64,000 nucleotides of DNA from Actinobacteria bacterium HGW-Actinobacteria-4 (lineage in GTDB: Bacteria; Actinomycetota; Actinomycetes; Actinomycetales; Demequinaceae). Below, in pieces: positions 42,829-51,355 of the stretch. The position numbers were made by a program, and so were the translations under genes. Positions within the stretch are counted from its first letter, which is position 1. Each line of letters opens with the position of its first letter. The stretch covers positions 434,001-498,000 of the forward strand of contig PHEW01000001.1 of assembly GCA_002841315.1 (NCBI GenBank), read 5' to 3'. Under the pieces are notes generated by a model. That model was not told where the DNA came from. It worked only from the letters and a program-made list of their open reading frames with translations, and did no database searches.

Positions 42829-44505
42829 CTACGCGGGAGGTTCGGAAAGTGCGGCGTCCTCGTCGGCGATGGATTCCAGGCCCGACTTCTCGCGCAAGGG
42901 CAGCTCGGGCATGAGCCAGGCGAGCCCAAACGCGAACAGCACGATGAGCGCAGAAATCAGCAGCACTCGCGTGATGGCGTCAGCAAAGCCCTCTTGGAAA
43001 GGCTGAGCAAAGGCGGGGTGAAGGTCGTTGATGAAGGAGGTGTCATCGAGAGACAGTCCCGCCTGACCGGTTCCCTCAAGGGAGCCCTGGGCGATCGCCG
43101 CCGCGACTGCTGCGTTGAGCGGGTTCGCCATGATAGCGGGGTCCGCCACCGCCGCTTGATACTCGTCGGTTTGTGCCGTGACCTCAAACTCATAGTCGAT
43201 GTCACTCGCAACGGAACTGAACAGAATCGACAAGAACACCGCCGTGCCCAGCGAGCCGCCAATCTGGCGGAAGAACATGACCGATGCGGACCCGGTGCCG
43301 ATGTCCCGCGGATCCACAGCGTTCTGGACCGCGAGCATGATGGGCTGCATGATGGAGCCCAATCCCATCCCGAACAGCGCCGCGCCAATACTCAAGTGCC
43401 ACAGTGAACTGTCGGCGCGCATGGTGGACAGGAATATCCCAGCCACCACCAAGGTGGCGGTGCCGAAGATGGGCATCCACTTGTAGCGACCGGTCTTGCG
43501 GATCGCGGTGGCCGTGACGGTGGCCATCACCAGAATGCCAAAGGTGAAGGGAAGCATCGCGAGCCCCGCGGCGGTAGGCGACATGCCCTTACCGATCTGC
43601 AGGTACAGCGGCAGCCCGGCGAGCCCGCCGAACATCGCGAAGCCCATGATGAAGTTGATGCCCGTGGACACCGAGAACGTCTTGTTGGCGAACATGCGCC
43701 CTGGGAGCAGGGCGTCGTTGCCTGCCGCACGTTCCGCCACAATGAACCCGGCGACACCCGCTGCGGACAGAGCCATCAGACTCAAGACCAAGGGTGATGT
43801 CCAGCCCCACTCGCGACCCTGCTCCACAACCAACAGCATGGGGACCAGTGCCGCGATCAGCGTCACCACGCCCCAGTAGTCGATCTTGACGAACTTTGAC
43901 GTGCGGGGGATGTGCAAGGTGCGCACGATCACTGCCATGGCGATGGCGCCCAGCGGCACGTTGATCAGGAATATCCACCGCCACCCTGCGATCCCCAAGA
44001 TGCTGCCCGCACCCGCAAAGAATCCGCCCAGCACTGGGCCCAGCACGGAAGCCACTCCCCACACCGCGAAGAACGCAGCCTGGTACTTGGTGCGCTCGCG
44101 CGGGCTGAGGATGTCAGCCAGGATGATCAGCGCGAGCGCCATTAATCCGCCGCCGCCCAGCCCCTGAATGCCGCGATACGCCGCGAGCTCGTACATGTCA
44201 GTCGCGGAACCGCACAGCACGGATCCCAGAATGAACAGGGACAGCGAGATCACGTACAGCGGCTTGCGGCCGTAGATGTCAGACAGCTTGCCGTACAGCG
44301 GCGTCGACAGTGTCGCGGCCACCATGTAGGCGGTGATGACCCAGGCCTGAAGCGTTAACCCGCTGAGGTCGTCGCCAATGGTCCGGATCGCGGTGGAGAC
44401 GATCATCTGATCCAGCGCCGCCAAGAACATGCCCACAACCAGTCCGCCCACAATCAGGTTGATCTGACGCCGGCTCAATATGGCCGGGGCGGTGGTGGTG
44501 GTCAA
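42829..44505 (-). CDS. DHA2-family (EmrB/QacA) multidrug MFS transporter
   Basis: 558 residues, 14 spans. VGMFLAALDQMIVSTAIRTI is the DHA2 motif (LDxTIVNxALP-like), followed by LYGKLSDIYGRKPLYVISL (motif A) and RGIQGLGGGGLMALALIIL (motif C region). A large extracytoplasmic loop lies before the last helix. Exports drugs or metabolites by proton antiport. The start codon is TTG at 44505, with AAGGGA upstream. Divergent from the CopD-CtaG gene by 65 bases. Confidence 0.9.
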   Translation of the reverse strand: MTTTTAPAILSRRQINLIVGGLVVGMFLAALDQMIVSTAIRTIGDDLSGLTLQAWVITAYMVAATLSTPLYGKLSDIYGRKPLYVISLSLFILGSVLCGSATDMYELAAYRGIQGLGGGGLMALALIILADILSPRERTKYQAAFFAVWGVASVLGPVLGGFFAGAGSILGIAGWRWIFLINVPLGAIAMAVIVRTLHIPRTSKFVKIDYWGVVTLIAALVPMLLVVEQGREWGWTSPLVLSLMALSAAGVAGFIVAERAAGNDALLPGRMFANKTFSVSTGINFIMGFAMFGGLAGLPLYLQIGKGMSPTAAGLAMLPFTFGILVMATVTATAIRKTGRYKWMPIFGTATLVVAGIFLSTMRADSSLWHLSIGAALFGMGLGSIMQPIMLAVQNAVDPRDIGTGSASVMFFRQIGGSLGTAVFLSILFSSVASDIDYEFEVTAQTDEYQAAVADPAIMANPLNAAVAAAIAQGSLEGTGQAGLSLDDTSFINDLHPAFAQPFQEGFADAITRVLLISALIVLFAFGLAWLMPELPLREKSGLESIADEDAALSEPPA

Positions 44506-44570
44506 GCTGATCCCTTCGTGCGCGTGGCCTGCAGGCCAGCTCTCAGTGTAAGCGCGCGTAGTCTGTATTT

Positions 44571-46412
44571 ATGCCCGCCGATGCCATGGTCACCATCGCG
44601 GCCATCCTCCGCGATCTCGCCATCGCTGGCACTGTTGGCGGACTCCTCATGGTGGCTGGCGTGGTGCCCAAAGCCCACCCCGCGGCCAGCCGCGCGTTGC
44701 TGGTAGCCCGCGTGGCATCGGCTGTCTGGGCAGCATCATCCCTGGTGTTCAGTATGGCGTCCTATGCGGTCATTCGCGGGGCGACGCTGCAGCCTGAGAT
44801 CTTTGTGGAAGAGTGGTGGGCGTTTTCCACAGGCGTGGCGCTGGGCCAGGCGTACCTGTGGATGGCTGTGGGCGGCATCCTTGTGTCAATGCTGACCGGA
44901 CTGGTGGTGTCACCGGCCCACGCGGCGTGGACGCTGGTGCCGGTGGTGTGGGCACTGGGCTGGCAGGCACTCACCGGGCATGCCTCCGGCGCTGCCGATC
45001 ATCACCTCGCGGTGAGTTCGATGTTCCTGCACCTGATCGGTTCCGCCGTGTGGTTGGGCATCGTGGCCGCGTTGCTGTGCGCGCGCGGGCCCCTCGGCGA
45101 CCATGCGAAGGTCGCGGTGATGCGCGGGTCCAAGATCGCGCTCTGGGGCGCCGCACTGATCATCGCGTCAGGGGTGGCCAACGCGTGGATTCGGCTCGAG
45201 TCGCCAGCGGACTTCGTGACGTCAACCTATGGCAGGTTGCTGCTTCTCAAGATTGCGCTCATGGTGACGGTGGTCGCGCTCGCGATGTGGCACCGACGCG
45301 TCAACCTGCCCCGACTGGACCTCGCGCACGTGCGCGAGCGCTTCTGGTCAGTGATGGTGGTGGATGTCGCGGCACTGCTAGGGGTCATCGCCGTGGCCGT
45401 GGTGCTGTCGGGAACGGCGCCGCCGCTGGTCCCCGCACCTTTGAGCACCCCGAGCCCAGCCTTCATGCTGACGGGCTACGAGCTCCCACCCGCACCCACT
45501 TTCGAGACGTGGCTGACCTTGTGGCGCCTCGAGATCATCACCGCATTCGCCATCATCGCGGCCAGTTACGTCTACGTGCGCTGGGCGCTGCGCCTGCGCG
45601 CTCGCGGTGACCACTGGGCCTGGTACCGCACAGCATCGTTCCTGGTAGGAGTTGCATTACTGGTATGGATCACCCAGGGTGGCCCGTCCATCTATGGGAT
45701 GGTCAGCTTCAGCGGACACATGATCGAACACATGCTGCTGGTGATGGTGGCGCCCATTCCGTTGGTGCTCGGCGCGCCGGTGACGATGGCGTTGCGCGCG
45801 CTCCCGTCCCGGACTGATGGGTCACGTGGTCCGCGCGAGTGGCTACGCGCGCTGGTCGAGTCGCGGCTCCTGCAGTTCCTGGCGCACCCGGTGGTGGCCG
45901 CCGTGAACTTTGCGGGCTCACTGGTGATCTTCTACTACACGCCCATCTTTGAGTTCACGCTCAGCAACCATGCCGGCCACCTGGGAATGATTGCTCACTT
46001 CACCGCTGTGGGGTACTTCTTTGTCAACGCGCTGATTGGCATTGACCCGGGGCCCACTCGCCCTCGCTACCCTTTGCGGATCGTGTTGCTCTTCGCGACC
46101 ATGGCCTTCCATGCGTTCTTTGGAGTCGCTCTCTTGAGCTCCGAGGTGTTGCTCGCCCCGCGCTGGTTTGGTCTAATGGGGCGCGACTGGGGGGCCGATG
46201 CTCTGGCTGATCAACAGTACGGCGGCCAGATCGCGTGGGGCATTGGTGAGCTTCCCGTGCTGTTGCTCGCGCTGGGAGTCATGATGGCTTGGCGCAAGGC
46301 GGACACCCGCGAGGGCATCCGCAAGGATCGGCAGGCCGATCGCGACGACGATGCGGAACTGAAGGCCTACAACGAGATGCTGACCAAGATGCGCGCCCGC
46401 GACGGCTCGTAG
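44571..46412 (+). CDS. CopD-CtaG fusion (copper transport / cytochrome oxidase assembly)
   Basis: 613 residues, about 15 hydrophobic segments. The N-terminal half (to about 290) is CopD-like: HASGAADHHLAVSSMFLHL with its His-rich membrane motif and YGRLLLLKIALMVTVVAL. The C-terminal half is caa3_CtaG: SFSGHMIEHMLLVMVAPIP, NHAGHLGMIAHFTAVGYFF, and a final His-containing MAFHAFFGVAL. It should deliver copper to the membrane for cytochrome oxidase. The fusion is common in actinobacteria. The ATG lies six bases after TAGTCT (44559-44564), leaderless. Its stop is 11 bases before the DnaA-box-like cluster of element B. Confidence 0.9.
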   Translation: MPADAMVTIAAILRDLAIAGTVGGLLMVAGVVPKAHPAASRALLVARVASAVWAASSLVFSMASYAVIRGATLQPEIFVEEWWAFSTGVALGQAYLWMAVGGILVSMLTGLVVSPAHAAWTLVPVVWALGWQALTGHASGAADHHLAVSSMFLHLIGSAVWLGIVAALLCARGPLGDHAKVAVMRGSKIALWGAALIIASGVANAWIRLESPADFVTSTYGRLLLLKIALMVTVVALAMWHRRVNLPRLDLAHVRERFWSVMVVDVAALLGVIAVAVVLSGTAPPLVPAPLSTPSPAFMLTGYELPPAPTFETWLTLWRLEIITAFAIIAASYVYVRWALRLRARGDHWAWYRTASFLVGVALLVWITQGGPSIYGMVSFSGHMIEHMLLVMVAPIPLVLGAPVTMALRALPSRTDGSRGPREWLRALVESRLLQFLAHPVVAAVNFAGSLVIFYYTPIFEFTLSNHAGHLGMIAHFTAVGYFFVNALIGIDPGPTRPRYPLRIVLLFATMAFHAFFGVALLSSEVLLAPRWFGLMGRDWGADALADQQYGGQIAWGIGELPVLLLALGVMMAWRKADTREGIRKDRQADRDDDAELKAYNEMLTKMRARDGS

Positions 46413-46423
46413 GACGACGGCGT

Positions 46424-46513
46424 CTGTCCACAGATTCTGTCCACAGGCGTGTGCACAGTCCACACCTTGTGCTGAAAAACGGTGGATAACCATGTGGGGG
46501 AAAAAGTGGACAA
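46424..46513. promoter_or_regulatory. DnaA-box-like cluster, element B upstream part
   Basis: Four 9-mers one base from TT(A/G)TCCACA in 90 bases: CTGTCCACA (46424-46432), CTGTCCACA (46437-46445), and on the other strand GGTGGATAA (46481-46489, TTATCCACC) and AGTGGACAA (46505-46513, TTGTCCACT), in an A-rich stretch. The arrangement, two forward then two reverse, echoes element A. The spacing and clustering are suggestive; binding is inferred. Confidence 0.45.
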
Positions 46514-46568
46514 AAATAGCATCCTCCTGGGGTTGCGCGCAGGGTCCCCAGGCGAGTAGACCTGGGTA

Positions 46569-46936
46569 ATCGGGATCGACGTTCATCGCTCAAGAAGGCA
46601 GGGGAAACCCGGCCGGAAGGCTCAAGAACTTCCCTCGCAGGTCCACGGAAACGTGGCCGGCGGAGGCGGAACGTGAGTTCAGTGGTGAGCGACATCCCGG
46701 GTGTTTCGGACAACGGCAGTCCACGTCGATGGGTTCTCTCACAAGAGGGTTCCTGGAGAACTGTGGGTGACGGCACAGGGGCTGACGGCCCGGAACACCG
46801 ACTGATAGGTCACGCTCGTTCGCGGGGGTGAAGCCGCATCGTCAATCGCGGCCGTCGCCTCACCGGGCAACTGGCGAGGCGAGAACTTGAGGTCATGGCA
46901 AGGCCCCCCGGACGCTTACTCCGGGGGGCCTTCGCC
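46569..46936 (+). ncRNA. Structured RNA element B (paralogue of element A)
   Basis: The core 46698-46936 aligns with element A. Shared stems include GGAC/GTCC (46708-46711/46719-46722), GTTCTC/GAGAAC and CTGTG/CACAG. Two stems are rebuilt with other bases: CAC-g-CTCG-TTCG-CGGG-g-GTG (46811-46830) replaces the CUUG hairpin by a UUCG hairpin, and CGCCTC-a-CCGG-GCAA-CTGG-c-GAGGCG (46856-46881) keeps the GCAA loop with new pairs. TTGCGC (46533-46538) and TAGACC (46557-46562), spaced 18, are the promoter candidate. No coding frame is maintained. After the terminator, 46937-47102 holds only a hairpin, CGGGTGG-CAA-CCACCCG (47041-47057), and the next gene's ribosome site. Confidence 0.62.
46900..46932 (+). 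terminator. Terminator of RNA element B
   Basis: AAGGCCCCCCGGA (46900-46912), loop CGCTTAC, TCCGGGGGGCCTT (46920-46932): a perfect 13-base-pair stem with an outer GGC/GCC pair. Compared with element A it has an extra C-G pair and a G-C in place of A-U, all paired. Confidence 0.87.
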
Positions 46937-47102
46937 TTGCCAGCGGTGAGCAGCTAGACGCTGAGGCCCAGCACCGCTTCGCTACAACGGTAAGAGACCT
47001 GGCCTGCATTCCGTGGGCGCGACACGCGCCGCCGCTCACACGGGTGGCAACCACCCGCGTGACGGTTACGCTTGCTGGTAGACCTCCTGAAAGGACTCCC
47101 AG

Positions 47103-47777
47103 ATGACCACGCCTGCTGGCGGCTACGGTATCGATCCAGGTGCCGGCGATGATCACGGCGTTGGCTCCGATGACTCTCGCAACTGGATGGGCATCACGGC
47201 AGTGATCACCGGCGCTCTGGGGTTGAGTGTGGTCGCCATTGCCCTGGGTCACCTGGGGCTCTCCGCGAACAAGAACGGCACCGCTACCAACCGCACCTTC
47301 GCGCTTGCAGGCACCATCCTTGGGTACATCGGGCTGGCAGCAACTGTTGCGGCGGGTGCCTGGTACTACTTTGTCGCCGCTCCGGCCTACGACAAGGACG
47401 TTACGGACATCAACGCACAGGTTGACGTCGCCGCGGTGGGGCGCGAGATCGCGCTCTTCGTGGTCGAGGAAGGGCGGCTTCCCACGGTGGTTCAAGCCCC
47501 CGACGGGTACATCATCGAGAATGTGACGGTGTCCGCGGCGCTACTCACGGAGCGCACCTTGACTGTCGTAGAGAACTCTGCGACCGACTGGTGCGTGTTG
47601 CTCACCTATGCGGGTGGCGGCAAGGAGGCATTCAGCTACTTCTCCGGCACGGGACTCGAGCCGGGCGGTCGGTGCGAAGTGCCGGTGCCAGTGATTGACC
47701 CCAGCCCATCGCCAGAGCCAACCCCATCTCCGGGTGCCTCGGGCGAACCGGCTCCCACGGCATCAGCTACTCCCTAA
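47103..47777 (+). CDS. DUF4190-type membrane protein with extracytoplasmic domain
   Basis: 224 residues. Short cytoplasmic start, then two helices (MGITAVITGALGLSVVAIAL and FALAGTILGYIGLAATVAAG) joined by GHLGLSANKNGTATNR, the DUF4190 loop. Residues 95-195 are a soluble outer domain with two Cys (DWCVLLTYA and GGRCEVPV) that may pair; its layout recalls pilin-like or DUF domains that follow DUF4190. A Pro/Ser/Thr tail (PSPEPTPSPGASG) ends the protein. AAAGGA precedes the ATG. Related membrane proteins are at 37.8 and 54-55.6 kb. Confidence 0.72.
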   Translation: MTTPAGGYGIDPGAGDDHGVGSDDSRNWMGITAVITGALGLSVVAIALGHLGLSANKNGTATNRTFALAGTILGYIGLAATVAAGAWYYFVAAPAYDKDVTDINAQVDVAAVGREIALFVVEEGRLPTVVQAPDGYIIENVTVSAALLTERTLTVVENSATDWCVLLTYAGGGKEAFSYFSGTGLEPGGRCEVPVPVIDPSPSPEPTPSPGASGEPAPTASATP

Positions 47778-47898
47778 GGCACCAGCTGTTGAACGGCGAG
47801 TGCTAGCGGCATCCCCATGCTGAGTTACCGCACCGCGCAGGGCTAAGTGGTGCACGCTAGGCGTGCCTCCCGTGCAATCGCCAACCCGTGGGCCGCAC

Positions 47899-47972
47899 TG
47901 GAGCGGGTGACGGGAATCGAACCCGCGCTATCAGCTTGGGAAGCTGAAGTTCTACCATTGAACTACACCCGC
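47899..47972 (-). tRNA. tRNA-Gly (anticodon CCC), CCA encoded
   Basis: Read on the minus strand from 47972: acceptor GCGGGTG, D-arm GTTC...GAAC, anticodon stem TCAGC/GCTGA around loop TTCCCAA (anticodon CCC), T-arm CGGG-TTCGATT-CCCG, acceptor CACCCGC, discriminator T (47902), and a genomically encoded CCA (47901-47899). All stems are paired. It reads GGG glycine codons. Confidence 0.95.
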
Positions 47973-47999
47973 GTGGCCGCGAGCGGCCGCACTCCCACC

Positions 48000-48929
48000 C
48001 TAGTGAACGTTGGCCACCAAGGAGAATTCGGCGCCCACGGTGGCGCCGGGCTCGACCACGAATACGCCGTGTCCCTCGACTCCGTCGCGCATCAGATTGA
48101 AGCCGTCGTTGGCGTTCGTGACGGGCTCTACCGCGAGGAACGTCTGCCCTTGTGGAATGTAGACCACCACGTGCTGGAACAGGTCATCGGCCTCGAAGTC
48201 CACCGTCAACGCGCCCGGGTACTCGAGGGTCGCCGTCACTGGTGAGGTACGGCCGGTGAAGCAGTCGTCCACAAAGGGATCGCCCAGGGGCCGCAGGGTG
48301 CGGAAGTCCGTGTGCGGTGGTGGCGTCGCGGCGGGGCCCACGGGCATGCAGGCCTCGAGCGGGTAGGTCATCTCGCTGTTCACCTGTAGCTGTACCTCGC
48401 CGCCCAACGCATTGCCGTCAGCGCCGGTGAGCGCACGCAAGAAGTGAGGGTGGTGACCCAACCCTGCGGGGAACGCCTCGGCGTCAGTGTTGGTGACCGC
48501 CATGCCCCACGTGAAGCGGTTGCCGTCCAGGGCGTACGTGAAGCGCGCGGTGAAGCTCCACGGAAAGTTGACTCCGTAGAACTCGGTGGACACAAACTCA
48601 AGCACGACGCGGTCGGCAGCCTTCTCCACCACGGTCCACGGGAACTCCGAGCCGGTGCCATGGATCGCCGTGCCGTCGGGGAAGTTAATGCGCAACTGGT
48701 ACTCGCGGCCCTGCCACGCGAGCGCGCCGTGGTGGATCCGGTTGGACCATGGCACGAGCGGGTAGGACGCGGTCGCGGGAGCTGACCTGAGGTGCTCGGT
48801 TGGGGTGGGTCGCAGGACGTCCACCCAGGCATCGCCGATGCGGGTCTGGCCAAAGGCCACGGAGCCACCAGTGGAGGGGATGAGCCCTACGCGCCAGGAT
48901 TCGTTCTCGATCACAACAATCTCAGTCAT
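48000..48929 (-). CDS. Aldose 1-epimerase family protein
   Basis: 309 residues, beta-sandwich galactose-mutarotase fold. YPLVPWSNRIHHGALAWQG carries the conserved sugar-binding Asn-Arg; GLGHHPHFLRAL has the catalytic His; and FLAVEPVTNANDG the catalytic Glu. Interconverts alpha and beta anomers of sugars; the exact sugar is unknown. ATG 48929 is used; further upstream codons in the same frame overlap other features. CACAAT lies six bases before it on the minus strand, so a leaderless mRNA is possible. Confidence 0.88.
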   Translation of the reverse strand: MTEIVVIENESWRVGLIPSTGGSVAFGQTRIGDAWVDVLRPTPTEHLRSAPATASYPLVPWSNRIHHGALAWQGREYQLRINFPDGTAIHGTGSEFPWTVVEKAADRVVLEFVSTEFYGVNFPWSFTARFTYALDGNRFTWGMAVTNTDAEAFPAGLGHHPHFLRALTGADGNALGGEVQLQVNSEMTYPLEACMPVGPAATPPPHTDFRTLRPLGDPFVDDCFTGRTSPVTATLEYPGALTVDFEADDLFQHVVVYIPQGQTFLAVEPVTNANDGFNLMRDGVEGHGVFVVEPGATVGAEFSLVANVH

Positions 48930-49112
48930 GGGTCCATTGTGCCGTAGTCGCGGCCTCTTGCCGTAGGGCGCGCGAGCAACACGGCGTACACTTGGACCAC
49001 TACTCGCCTTAGCGGGGACCTTTGTCGAATTTCGATGTGCGCAGCCATGAGCGTCGCACTCGAAGCGCTGCCGTCGCCTCCTCTGAGAACCTCTCAAGGA
49101 GCTTTCGCACCC

Positions 49113-50243
49113 ATGTATGCCCCCGTCCCCCATACGCCGACCGTCCCGGCCACGGACCTCCGCCCGCTCGCGACGGTGTTCTGCGAGGGCAATTTCGCCA
49201 AGATCGACGGCAAGACTGCGAACGGCCTGGTGCGCCACAGTGAGCGCTACAGCATTGCTTCGGTGATCGATAGCGATCACGCAGGGCTCGATGCTGGCTT
49301 GGTGCTCGACGGCACTCACAACGGTGTGCTCATCGTCAAGGACCTCGATGGTGCAGCAGGCGACGGGCTCGACCAGCCCACGGTGTTCATCTTTGGCATC
49401 GCACCTTTGAGTGGGCTGATGTCTCCTGCCCACAGGCTGGTGGTCCTCGATGCTATTGCGCGGGGCATGAACATCGTCAACGGCCTCCATGAGTTTCTTG
49501 GGGACGATCCCGAGATGGTGACCGCCGCTCTTATTGCGGGTGTTGAACTTCACGACATTCGCCGGCCGCATGCCACCAAGGACCTACGCATGTTCGATGG
49601 CGCCATCGCCACGGTGGATTGCGTGCGGATTGCGGTGCTCGGCACCGACGGTGCCATTGGCAAGCGCACTACCGCGACCCTCCTCACAGCCGCGCTCAAC
49701 GATGCTGGTATCGACACCGTCATGGTGGGAACCGGCCAGACCGGGTTGATGCAAGGTGCCAAGTACGGGGTGGCGCTTGACGCCATTCCGGCACAGTTTG
49801 GAATCGGCGAACTCGAAGGTGCCGTGGTTGCCGCGTACCAAGGCGCACTGCCTCAGGTCATCGTCATTGAAGGGCAAGGCGCGCTGAGCCACCCGGCCTA
49901 CGTGAGTTCCACGGTGATTTTGCGTGGTGCCCAGCCGCAAGCGGTGATTCTGCAGCACGCCCCGGCACGCACTGAACTCAGCGACTACCCATCGATGCCC
50001 ATGCCCACACCTAGGAGCGAGATTCGGCTCATTGAGACGTTCGCGAAGACCCGCGTCATTGGGCTGACGATTAACCACGAGAACATGACCGACGCCGACG
50101 TCACCGCAGCGGCCCTGCTCTACGAAGCCGACCTTGGCCTGCCAGCCACGGATCCACTCACGCGACCAGCCACTGAGCTGGTGGACATGGTCCTCGCCGC
50201 GTTCCCCGCCCTCAAACCAGTGGTCGTGGAGCTGGCGTCATGA
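49113..50243 (+). CDS. DUF1611 family protein (DgcN-like, D-amino-acid metabolism)
   Basis: 376 residues. After an N-terminal Rossmann-like domain (FCEGNFAKIDGKTANGLVRH; VLIVKDL) comes a P-loop NTPase-like domain with VLGTDGAIGKRTTATLL (Walker A-like) and VIVIEGQGALSHPAY, the DUF1611 pattern. DgcN proteins of this family N-acetylate or otherwise process D-glutamate with a partner racemase/epimerase in marine bacteria. ATG 49113 is chosen because AAGGAG lies upstream; in-frame ATGs at 49035 and 49047 would add 26 residues. Its stop overlaps the racemase start (ATGA). Confidence 0.82.
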   Translation: MYAPVPHTPTVPATDLRPLATVFCEGNFAKIDGKTANGLVRHSERYSIASVIDSDHAGLDAGLVLDGTHNGVLIVKDLDGAAGDGLDQPTVFIFGIAPLSGLMSPAHRLVVLDAIARGMNIVNGLHEFLGDDPEMVTAALIAGVELHDIRRPHATKDLRMFDGAIATVDCVRIAVLGTDGAIGKRTTATLLTAALNDAGIDTVMVGTGQTGLMQGAKYGVALDAIPAQFGIGELEGAVVAAYQGALPQVIVIEGQGALSHPAYVSSTVILRGAQPQAVILQHAPARTELSDYPSMPMPTPRSEIRLIETFAKTRVIGLTINHENMTDADVTAAALLYEADLGLPATDPLTRPATELVDMVLAAFPALKPVVVELAS

Positions 50244-51334
50244 CCACCCCTCGGCTCGAGATCGACTTCGGCAAGATCGGCGACAACGCGCGAAGCCTGG
50301 TGCAGCGACTGGGTGCTAAGGGCATCGGCGTCACGGGCGTAACCAAGGCCACCTTGGGGTCACCCGACATCGCTCGCGAACTGATTGCGGCTGGCGTGCG
50401 CGGCCTCGCGGACTCCCGCATCGAGAACCTGCGCGCCCTGCGCGAGTCAGGGGTGCGCGTGCCGCTGACGCTGTTGCGATCGCCTGCCCCGGATCAGGCC
50501 GACGAGGCAGCGGCGTGTGCGAACGTCGTGATGACCACGGACCTCGATGTGGCGATGGCGCTATCCGATGCCGCGTCCCGGACTGGCCGGTTGGTGGGGA
50601 TCATCGTGATGGTGGAGTTGGGTGACTTGCGAGAAGGGGTCATGCCCGCCGACCTCGCCGACGTGTGCAGGCGAGTCCATCGCACTGCAGGACTGACACT
50701 GACGGGCATCGGAACCAACTTGGCTTGCCAAAGCGGCGTGGTTCCCGAGGTCGCTCAGATGCAAGAACTGTCCGCACTCGCGACCATCGTGGAAAGCAAG
50801 ATCGGACGCCAACTTGCCGTCGTCTCGGGAGGCAACTCTGCGAGCCTAGGCTGGGCACTGTCCGCGGCGCCGCCGGAACGAGTCAACGATCTGCGCTTGG
50901 GCGAGTCGATCCTGCTGGGTCTGGACCCGCTCACCCGCACGCCCGTCGAGGGGCTGCACACAGATGCGATCACGCTGGTGGCCTCCGTGATCGAATCCAG
51001 AGTCAAGCCCGCGCAGCCGTGGGGCAAGCTAGCCCAAGGCGCCTTTGGTGCCGTGGTACCGGTGACCGCGCGTTCGCGCGGACAGATCATCCAAACCATC
51101 CTCGCGGTGGGCGAGCAAGACGTGGACCCGCGGGATATCTCCTTGCCCGCCGGGGTGAGCGTGCTTGGCGCCAGTAGCGATCACTTGGTGGTCGAGACGC
51201 CGCTCCAGTTGGCAGCCGGCACGGAAGTGCGGATGGGCGTGGGGTACAGCGCGCTGCTGCGGGCCATGACCTCACCCTTTGTGGCCGAGAGGCCTACGCT
51301 GCCAGTGGCAGCCCCGGCGCGCGCTCGGAGCTAG
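50240..51334 (+). CDS. Alanine/ornithine racemase family PLP enzyme
   Basis: 364 residues, fold-type III PLP barrel. The Schiff-base Lys is in GIGVTGVTKATLGSPDIA; MVELGDLREGVMPADL and TGIGTNLACQSGVVPE are active-site strands, as in ornithine racemase (Orr) and YhfX proteins. These interconvert L- and D-amino acids. It is translationally coupled to the DUF1611 gene, implying a joint pathway for a D-amino acid, probably D-glutamate- or D-ornithine-related. Product identity is not determined by sequence. Confidence 0.85.
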   Translation: MTTPRLEIDFGKIGDNARSLVQRLGAKGIGVTGVTKATLGSPDIARELIAAGVRGLADSRIENLRALRESGVRVPLTLLRSPAPDQADEAAACANVVMTTDLDVAMALSDAASRTGRLVGIIVMVELGDLREGVMPADLADVCRRVHRTAGLTLTGIGTNLACQSGVVPEVAQMQELSALATIVESKIGRQLAVVSGGNSASLGWALSAAPPERVNDLRLGESILLGLDPLTRTPVEGLHTDAITLVASVIESRVKPAQPWGKLAQGAFGAVVPVTARSRGQIIQTILAVGEQDVDPRDISLPAGVSVLGASSDHLVVETPLQLAAGTEVRMGVGYSALLRAMTSPFVAERPTLPVAAPARARS

Positions 51335-51355
51335 GCGCCGGGCGCTTTCACATGG

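Noticed and set aside
46424-46513. The chromosomal origin itself
   Set aside because: There are only four imperfect boxes, dnaA and dnaN are absent, and gene order places oriC beyond the left edge of the window.
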